NCBI GenBank assembly: GCA_964036195.1
Contig: CAXIWS010000852.1
Location: 1 to 64,000 of the forward strand
Source: Sphaerolaimus hirsutus
Taxonomy: Eukaryota > Nematoda > Chromadorea > Monhysterida > Sphaerolaimidae
Direction of reading: 5' to 3'
DNA: 64,000 nucleotides
A program made the position numbers and the translations under genes. The notes beneath the pieces are model-generated. The model had not been told where the DNA came from. It saw only the letters and a list, made by a program, of their open reading frames with translations, and ran no database searches. The first letter of the stretch is position 1, and every line of letters begins with the position of its first letter. Positions 24,008 to 34,300 of this stretch are shown here, in pieces.

Positions 24008-26970
24008 TTGCTATTTGGTGCCCAACTATCAATACATAATAGCTATATTATATACCATTGGAAAGCTGAAATTGTGAACTTTCATTATCCACTGCTGACC
24101 AGTAGGTTCAATGTCATAAGTTTATACATAAGGTTTCAAAATGTACTGCATGAACTAATCTGGGTCAATCAAATCGCATGTGAAGCCAAAACTAAGGAGA
24201 CGTAACGGCTATATTTTATACCGTTGCAAAGCTGAGAACCTCCTCTTTCAGAATCCACAGCCTCCCCAGAGGCTCGCGTTAGCATTTTTATACCTAAGAT
24301 TTCAAAACGTGCTGCACACACTACTCTTGGGTGATCGCATTGCATGTGAGGCCGGAACTAAGGAGACGTAACGGCTATATTTTATACCGTTGCGAAGCTG
24401 AGAACCTCCTCTTTCAGAATCCACAGTTTCCCCAGAGGCTCGCGTTAGCTTTTTTATACCTAAGATTTCAAAACGTGCTGCGCACACTACTCTTGGGTGA
24501 TCGCATCGCATGTGAGGCCGGAACTAAGGAGACATAATGGCTATATTTGATACCGTTGCGAAGCTGAGAACCTCCTCTTTCAGAATCCACAGCCTCCCCG
24601 GAGGCTCGCGTTAGCTTTTTTATACCTAAGATTTCAAAACGTGATGTGCACCCTAATCTAGGGTTGATTGTATCGCATGTGGGGCCGGAACCAGGAAAAA
24701 CTCAATGCTGTGGTCTATACCATTGGAAAGCTTAGAAAATTCTCTTTCAGAAACTGCCACTCTCCAGCAGGTTCACCGTCACGATTTTATACATAAGATT
24801 TGAAAACGTGGAATGCGCCCCAATCAAGGGTTGATTGTATCACATGTGAGGCTGGAACCAGGAAAAACTAAATGCTGTGATTCATACCATTGGAAAGCTG
24901 AGATAATTCTCTTTCAGATAGTACCAGTCTCCAGAAGGTTCACCGTCACGATTTTATACCTAAGATTTCAAAACATGCGGTTTGCAGAAATCCAAAGTTG
25001 ATCGTATCGCATGTGAGGCCGGAACTAAGGAGACGTAACAGCTATATTTGATACCGTTGCGAAGCTGAGAACATCCTCTATCAGAATCCACAGCCTCCCC
25101 AGAGGCTCGCGTTAGGATTTTTATACCTAAGATTTCAAAACGTGCTGTGCGCCCTAATGTAGGTTTGATTGTATCGCATGTGGGGCCGGAACCAGGAAAA
25201 ACTAAATGCTGTGATTCATACCATTGGAAAGCTGAGATAATTCTCTTTCAGATAGTACCAGTCTCCAGAAGGTTCACCGTCACGATTTTATACCTAAGAT
25301 TTCAAAACATGCGGTTTGCAGAAATCCAAAGTTGATCGTATCGCATGTGAGGCCGGAACTAAGGAGACGTAACGGCTATATTTGATACCGTTGCGAAGCT
25401 GAGAACATCCTCTATCAGAATCCACAGCCTCCCCAGAGGCTCGCGTTAGGATTTTTATACCTAAGATTTCAAAACGTGCTGTGCGCCCTAATGTAGGTTT
25501 GATTGTATCGCATGTGGGGTTGGAACCAGGAAAAACTGAATGCTGTGGTCTATACCATTGGAAAGCTTAGAAAATTTTCTTTCAGAATCTACCACTCTCC
25601 AGAAGGTTCACCGTCACGATTTTATACATAAGATTTGAAAACATGGAATGCGCCCCAATCTATGGTCGATCGTATCGCATGTGAGGCCGGAGCCAGGAAA
25701 AACTAAATGCTGTGATTCACACCATTGGAAAGCTTAGAAAATTCTCTTTCAGAAAGTGCCACTTTCCAGAAGGTTCACTGTCACGATTTTATACCTAAGA
25801 TTTCAAAACATGCGGTTTGCAGAAATCCAGGGTCGATTGTATTGCATGTGAGGCCGGAACTAAGGAGACGTAACGGCTATATTTGATACCATTGCGAAGC
25901 TGAGAACATCCTCTTTCAGAATCCACAGCCTCCCCAGAGGCTCGCGTTAGCATTTTTATACCTAAGATTTCAAAACGTGGAATGTGCCCCAATCAAGGGT
26001 TGATTGTATTGCATGTGAGGCCGGAACCAGGAAAAACTAAATGCTGTGGTCTATACCATTGGAAAGCTTAGAAAATTCTCTTTCAGTATCTACCACTCTC
26101 CAGAAGGTTCACTGTCACGATTTTATACATAAGATTTGAAAACATTGAATGCGCCGCATTCTAGGGTCGATCGTATTGCATGTGAGGCCGGAACCAGGAA
26201 AAACTAAATGCTGTGATTCACACCATTGGAAAGCTTAGAAAATTCTCTTTCAGAAACTGCCACTTTCCAGAAGGTTCACCGTCATGATTTTATACATAAG
26301 ATTTGAAAATGTGCTGTTTGCAGAAATCCAGGGTCAATCGTATTGCATGTGAGGCCGGAACTAAGGAGACGTAACGGCTATATTTGATACCGTTGCAAAG
26401 CTGAGAACATCCTCTTTCAGAATTCACAGCTTCCCCAGAGGCTCGCGTTAGGATTTTTATACCTAAGATTTCAAAACTTGGTTTTTGCAGAAATCAAGGG
26501 TCGATTGTATCACATGTGAGGCCAAAACTAAGGAGACGTAACAGCTATATTTTATACCGTTGCAAAGCTGAGAACCTACTCTTTCAGAATCCACAGCCTC
26601 CCCAGAGGCTCGCATTAGCATTTTTATACCTAAGATTTCAAAACGTGATGTGCGCTCTAATCTAGGGTTGATTGTATCGCATGTTGGGCCGGAACCAGGA
26701 AAAACTAAATGCTGTGGTCTATACCATTGGAAAGCTTAGAAAATTCTCTTTCAGAATCTACCACTCTCCAGAAGGTTCACCGTCACGATTTTATACATAA
26801 GATTTGAAAATGTGCTGTTTGCAGAAATCCAGGGTCAATCGTATCGCATGTGAGGCCGGAACTAAGGAGACGTAACAGCTATATTTGATACCGTTGCGAA
26901 GCTGAGAACGTCCTCTTTCAGAATCCACAGCCTCCCCAGAGGCTCGCGTTAGCATTTTTATACCTAAGAT
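24008..26970 (+). repeat. 166-bp satellite array, left block
   Basis: Tandem monomers of about 166-168 bp share the box TACCTAAGATTTCAAAACGT. Two monomer types alternate irregularly: one with CAGCCTCCCCAGAGGCTCGC, one with CTCTCCAGAAGGTTCACCGT and a CAGGAAAAACTAAATGC segment. The outermost monomer (24008-24180) is the most diverged. The array is cut at AAGAT by the BEL element and resumes at 39557. Confidence 0.95.
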
Positions 26971-28275
26971 TGTGATGAAGCCACCGAAGTCAGCGTCTTC
27001 TACCACCGAATCCGGCTGCTTCAAGACCGTAGTGAGAAACGGCCTTTAGAGTGGTTGATTTCCCGTTGTAGCCGAACGTTCACTTGTCGACAGCCAAGTT
27101 GAGTTTATTTCGTGGTTGCGTGTTGAAAAGGGGTTCGAATTGTTTCAGGTACTTTATTTCGATCAGATACAGCGTGTTACAAAAGCGCAAAGCCTAGCGA
27201 GCTTCCTAGTCGAAGTTTCTATCGCTAGCTTATTTTGTTCACTTGGGGTGGGTCCGCAGACTGAAGTAAAAACTCTCAAAGTAGCTAAGACACGGAAATC
27301 ACGTATAGAAAAACAGTTACAGTAATTTCCTAATACAAATGCACAAATAAGACATAAATGCAACAAATAAACACATCTAGCCGAAACAGTTGCCTTATAC
27401 TGCGCGTGCATACATTCAAATAATTATGGTAAAGAAATACCAGGTACAAATTGGGCTAATGGAAAAACTATTAATCTTGAGAGGCGCGAAGTCGGCAAAC
27501 TCGGCCGATTTACTAATTTGCTTCAATTTGTCAGAAAACATTGACGCACATTGGAACTAATAAAATAGGGTTTGAAAACTGTAAATAGTAGTGTAAATGT
27601 TCCTAATGATATAAATAGAGCAAGGTATATTCGATATAATAATAATAATCACTTCCTGGAAACGTATATTTCATAATTGGCAAATTGGGACTTATTCGAA
27701 GTAAATGGGTATATAAATTGAGCAGAGTTTATAATATATTCTTAGGTATAATTTGAGCAGAGTATTTCCGTGAATGTCAAGTAAATATAATTATAAATAG
27801 TGAGCAGGGTTAATATAATTATACCTATGCGAAGGGCTTTGTAAAGTAAATGCTAGTTGCACGCAGGGCACCATTTCTCTATTAGGTCGCTAGCCTAGAT
27901 AATTACGCAGCACGTAAATATTTACAAGTTTTGACTTTTGTAAATTGCAAGTAAATTATGCAAATGTATATATAATCATGATCAGAAAATTACGGCGAGT
28001 TGAATGAGACTAATTTTATATTAATACACCTAATAATAACATATTTGACCTTTTAACCTAAACATTCCACATAAACCTATCAATAACTTATAGAACACTT
28101 TCCTGATCGAATATTCTCCATGGGTAAATAATATAGTGCAGGAAATACAATTTGCGTGGTAAATTAATATAGTGCATAAATTGTAAACTAGTGCAAATAA
28201 GTAAATGTGCAAATATGAGCCTAATTATCAATTCTCTGTATTTCTTTATCCATCCATTTTGCCACGGTCAGCACA
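26971..28275 (-). repeat. 3' LTR of BEL copy 2
   Basis: 1305 bp; on the - strand it begins TGTGCTGACC and ends CATCACA. It is offset from its partner by exactly 11,281 bp with no difference that I can see. On the - strand the env-like stop codon lies 42 bp before it. Confidence 0.95.
27153..27158 (-). terminator. AATAAA polyadenylation signal in the 3' LTR
   Basis: TTTATT on + reads AATAAA on -, in the context GAAATAAAGTACCTG. It lies about 180 bp before the LTR end and is conserved in all family LTRs in the window. Likely ends the genomic transcript; inferred. Confidence 0.5.
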
Positions 28276-28317
28276 CTCCGGGCGGAAGAGTTGCTGCACC
28301 CCGTTGTTGCAGCAACG

Positions 28318-31300
28318 TCACATGCTGGTGGTGGTGGGCGCCAAAGTGATGAGCGGCGTTTCCACAGTCGCCTCGGTGGTGAACGTGGTCGTGCGCGAAG
28401 TCGTGGGTGTGCGTGAAGTTGCAGGTCCGGTTGTTGGTGATGCCAACGCCGACCTAGCCTGATGATGAAGCAGGTAGTTGCCCGTGTCGCTTCCTGCGCG
28501 TTCGCGTGTGGTGAATTTGCGAATATCGGGCATGTGAACACTGTCTCTGTTCCTGGCTCTGACTTGTCCTTCATCAGCTGAACTTTCATCTGGTTGAACG
28601 TATGCTGATAGTGATTTTGCCATTCTGTCTTCAGTTTCTGCTCTCCTGGCAAATCTGACGGACTGTGTTGAGTTGGATCTGGCTCTCCTCTTAATTGCTG
28701 GTCTCAACTCTGTCTTGCGCACTTTCCTTTGTGGATAATTGGTCTCTTTCTGAGTTGATTTCTTGATAGTGTATCTGATGGCTCTGAAGCATAGCCATAT
28801 GCACTTAAATGGACACACTATGCATTTCCATATGCATGTGTATACGCATGGTGGAATCACTGGCTTCCCTGTGGCAATTCTCCAATTGTACCATAGGTAT
28901 CCTGCAGCTACAATTCCAGCTATCAGGATTGTGATCCCTAGCAGTATTGCGATTGTGTTGATGATCACTTGAAAGGGTCCTTTCAGCATTCCTCCTATAA
29001 AGTTGGTGTACCCTTTTGACACTCCAGATATATAGTGACCATATGCCTTGCCGATTCCTGCTGCCGTCTGTCCAATTCCAGCTCCAATGCCTTCTATTGA
29101 ATTTCTGATCACTCTGGGATCCAATGACATGTCTGCTGTGTAATCAATCAACTGATTCTGCACATGCTCTAAATTCTGTAGTCTCTGAATCTGGCCTCTG
29201 ACATCCATGAAATTGGTCGCTCTGTTGACAATGTTGGTGAACAGGTGAGGCGCATCAAACGTGAAGGCCTGCCATTGTCCTTTCCATGTCATTTCAATTG
29301 GTGTCTCTGTGACGTGCACCATTCCATGTGCGGACTTCCACTGTCCATGCTCATTTCTGTACAGGTGCGGTGTGGTGTGGCTGCAGTCTTCTTCTGGTGA
29401 TTTCTCCACCAAGTCTCTGCTGCCTGGGCTCTTGAACCACAAGGGCCCGTCTTTGTCCAATCTCATTGGTGTGTACTTGTAACATGTCTCTCCCACTTTT
29501 CCTGTCTGATAAATTATGTATGGCTGCACTTCCTTGCATTCCCAAAACATAATTGCTTCTCCAGCCCATTCTGCGTGAACATCCTGTCTTCCCAGCATGG
29601 CTCGAATCCCCAGTGTTGGATCGATGCGGAAAAGCTGAGTCAACATGTCCAGCTGGTTCTTGCGAAGTTGACATAGCTGATGCCATACAATCGCAAATTG
29701 TGCCTGAGTCATCTCTCTGACCACATGTTGCAGGAACTGAAACTTGGAGTTTCTGTCGTCCAATCTGGCATACAATGTTCCACTGATTGTCGACTCTCTT
29801 GCCTCCACTATCTTTCCTGGCATTGCCCATTCTACAGGCACATCTTCTCTTCTGTCAAACTGGATGAATACACCTCCTTGATCAGTGTAGTATGTGTCTC
29901 CCGGAACACATTCTGAACCAATTGGCCTCTTTGTCTTGTTGCTGTGGGAGTATGCTGCTTGCAACTTTGATACAATAATTGTCTGGCCAGATATCTCTGA
30001 TTTGAATCTGCCAATTCTTTCATACGCACATTGATGCTTGAAATTCTCTGTATCCCACACTGTAATTCCATAATTGTGGTCTCTGCAATGTCCCATCATG
30101 GCTCTGCACTGGCTGAAATCTTGCAAGTCGCTGATTACAGTCTTTCCATCAAGTGAAGCCACGGTTCCTTCTTCCATGTAGAAGTTACTGACGACATTTT
30201 CTTTGTCATGACAACACCATGAATATTCCACATTCAAGGTTTGATTGGTTGTCCACACTCTGGGCTCCATTTCCACCAAAGATGTTCCTCTGAACATCTT
30301 GTGAATTCTTGCATAGTTACAGGCTACCACGCCAACTTGTTGGTACTTCTCAAAATTGCCTGTAATGCCTTTCGCTCCCCAGAAACTGGTGTGTGTGATG
30401 ATTTCTTTGATTCTGATGTAGCATCTGTATGCTTTCTCTTTCTGTGGAATCTGTCTCTGTGCGTAAAGTGTAACTTTCATTGCCTTGACAAAATTCCTTG
30501 GTGGGATATGGCACTGCACTTCTTCAGGAACTGTAAGCGCATGTCCATGCCTTCCACTGGTGCAAATCTGATACTTCTGGCTTTGTGAGTTGATCACTTG
30601 TTCCACAGGATGATCCTTAATTGCATCCTTGAATCTCTCATAAGTCTGCATTTCTCTGACAGATTTTGGTGGCCATTCTGAAGGCAAAGGCGGCAATCCA
30701 TGATGAGCTGCCAATGATGGTGGCCTTACTGTCGAGGTTTCTAGAACGTATGTTCTGGAAAATACTTCGCTGTAAGCTTTGCCGGCTTCTCTCAGCGTTG
30801 CTGACTCTGACATGCCTGTCAACATCAACACCATGCACAGCATTCCAATCACCAGATTGCTGGTGGTTGCTGTGGCCTTCCCTGTTGCACTCCTCAGGAC
30901 TCTATCTGATGCTGAGTTCCTCTGAGCAGGGTTTGGAACAGAGTCTCTGTTTGAGCTCTGATTTCTGACATGTTTCTGGACGATTGCTGGGTCCAGTAAA
31001 TCCACTTTGACTGTTACTGCTGTCTCTGGGATATCCATTGTCTTTGAATTGATTTCCAGCGGATACAATTGATTGAGTGGTCTGCTGACCACATTTCTGT
31101 TGGCAGTTCTGACTTTTGCTGAGCGAATCTGTCCATCCTTGCTGGGCTCTAACTGCTCGATGCGACCCATCCTCCATGCACCTCTGGGCATGTTCTCTTC
31201 ATAAATCAGCACAATTTCATTCACTTTGGGTTCTTGAGTCGCTGTCAATCTGCCATGTTTGTGCGTCACCTGAGTTCTTTCCCTCAAGCTCGGAATGTAC

Positions 31301-34300
31301 TCTTGATGCCACAAGTCCCAGAACTTATCCAAAGTTTGCTGGGTTGTCTCCCAATATTTCTGTAGTTTCGCTGCGTTATCCATTCTGGGCACGAATTCTC
31401 CATCTTTGTCTGCATCAAACTGTGGTGCTCCAATCTGACCTTCCCCTGTCAGGAAGTCTTTTGGCGTCAGCACTCTGAGGCTCTTTACATCACCATAGAT
31501 GTAAGAGATTGGCCTGCTGTTGATCACTGCTTCGACTTCTGGCAGAAGTGTCAACAATTCTTGCAGGGTTAACATTCTGTGCCCTACAGCTGCTTTGAAA
31601 TGTTTCTTGGTGATGCCCACCATTCTTTCATAGACTCCTCCCTGCCACGGTGCCATAGGAGTAGTCATGTTCCACTGGATTTGTTGCTGTGAGCAGTAAG
31701 TCTGTACTGCTTCATTTTTGACCATTTCTGACCATTCCTTTCCAGTATTGATGGCCTTGTCAGTGCTTGTGCTGAGCACTTTCTCTGTCAATTTGAATTG
31801 CGTCGCATTGTCTGAAATCACTGCCTCAGGCTTTCCACGCCTGGCGATGAATCTCTTGATTGCGTTCAGGAATTCCTGTGCTGTCATGTCCAGCACACTT
31901 TCCAGGTGAACTGCACGTGTCACCATACATGTGAACAAACAGATCCACATTTTCTTGTGATCTTTGTCCACTTTGTACCAAACTGGTCCCAAATAATCCA
32001 AGCCCGTGTACTGGAACGGTCTGGCTCTCTGAACTCTGGTTTCTGGCAAATCTGGCATTGGTGGAAGCTGGTACGGCTTCGCTCCCAATTTCTTACAGGT
32101 TGGGCAGGTTCTTGTCACATTGTAGATCACCCGTCTGCCCTGTGTAATCCAGTACTTTTGTCTGATCGCTGCCAATGTATGTTGCACTCCTGCGTGCATC
32201 AACTTCTCATGCTGGTCTCTGACGATCAGCTGAGTCACTGTAGCCGTTGCTGGCAACAGTATGAGTGGCACTGTAACCTCCTGTGGGTCTGTATGCTCCA
32301 TCCTGCCGTGGCACTTCAGGATTCCATCCTGATGCATTTGCACATTGAGCCATTTGATCAACTGCTGGTCTGCAGCTGCTTTCTTACCATCCTGGCTGCC
32401 TTTGCTATGGCCTGTTGCCAGAATCTTTGCCACTCTTTTGTAATGATTTTGTTGCGTCACTTTGATCCAATATTTCCACGCAATCTCTCTCTCTTCAATA
32501 CTGATAATTCCCTGTGGTTTTATTGTACCACAGATACTTTTCATGATTTCTGACAATCCATTCTGACTGTCATTTTTGCTGCACTTTTCGTGCATCTGTC
32601 GCACAAATCTCATCACGTATACTGTTGCATCCAGTAACTTTGTCAGTGACGAGAATCTTTGTATCTCAATTCCCAATGGGTTGCTTTGCTTGCTTTCGTC
32701 AGCTTGCACATTGCTGGCATCTGGGTTACTGACCACTTGCTGTGTGGCGCCCAGGTAAATTGGACTGGCTTTTGGGAACTTGAGCTCTTCTTTCTTGATT
32801 TCTGCCATTATTTCTGGCGTAACTGGCTCCACTTTTGGCTCTGGCCACTCTCCAGTCATTAGCCATTCTGGCCCCTTCCACCACAGGTTACTGCCTTCCA
32901 ATTCTGACATATTCATGCCTCTTGTGGCCATGTCAGCTGGGTTCTCCAGTCCTGCGATGTGTCTGATGTGCATGTTCTCTGTCTCACTCTGAATTTTCCT
33001 GATTTCATCCAATCTGTTCTTGACAAAACATGCCAGTGGCTTCGTTGTTGTCAGCCACTTCAGACAACAGGTTGAATCTGACCATACAACTGTTTGACTG
33101 AATTTGACGTCTTTGAGCTCTTTGTGAATAAATTTCGACATTCTGCTGCCGATCAACATTGCTAACAATTCCAGTCGTGGAATTGTCACTTCTGGTTTCT
33201 TTGGAGCTAGTCTCAATCTGGAGTACAGCAGGCTTGACATGCCGCTGTCATTTTTTGTTTTCTGGCATATGTATGCCGCTGCGCTGTATGCCATTGCTGA
33301 GGCATCAACGAAAATGTGCAGTTGTGCATCTGCACCACTCTGATAATTCAAATTTCTATTGAACTTGATCTGTCCAACTTTGAGCAACTCTGTCTCCAAT
33401 TGCTGCCAAATTGCTGTCTGTTCCTCAGACAGGGGGGCGTCCCACTCTTTGGCACTTGGTCCTGAATGCCATAACATCTGCAAAAATCTCTTTGCTGGCA
33501 GTAGGACAGGACTGACGAGTCCCATTGGATCAAAACATCCCGCAGTCACCTTTGCAACTGTCCTTTTTGTGGGAAGTTTGATTTTCTGGTCAGTTTCTGA
33601 TAACTGTGATTGCTGAACTGTCTTTGGCGTTTTTAGCCACATCTGGTCGCTCTCTGTGTCCCATTTCATTCCTAGGACTGTTGTGACAATTTCCTTGGCC
33701 ACATCTGACTCTGCCAATTGCCAAGTGAAGTTCTTGTTGTTGCTGTTCCATTCTCTCAGATTCATCTGTGCCTCTGTGAACAGCACTTTGGATTCCTGGT
33801 ACAATTCAATTGCTTTCTGCTCTGTATCCACACTGAGGATCAAATTATCCACATACAGATTTTCATCGATCAATTTTGCATTTTCTGTGCCAGCTTGATT
33901 CAGATGGTATCTGACTGTCAGCGCCAGCAGCGCTGGACTGCAGATTATACCAAATGGCACTCTGGCAAATCTGTAAATCTGAATGTTGTCCTCCATGGAT
34001 GGTTTCGTGGGATCCTTGTACCACAGAAATCTTGTCACATCTCTGTCACTGTCCTGCAGACTAATCTGCAGAAACGCTTTCTCTATGTCTGCGACCAGGG
34101 CGATTCCATGCAACCGGAATCGCATCAGCATCCCTACCAGCTGTGGTAGTATAACTGGACCGCGGTACATGCACTCATTCAAGCTTGGCATGCCTGGCGG
34201 TTTCGCTGAGGCATCATATACCTCTCTGACCTTTGTGGTAGTTTTCTCTGGCGTTATCACTGGTTGATGAGGCAATATATGGAACTTTCTGCCATCCATA

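Noticed and set aside
31906-32553. 215-codon open stretch on the + strand opposite the BEL integrase region, and other antisense frames in the element.
   Set aside because: They lie fully antisense to a long frame with clear domains and have no domain of their own.
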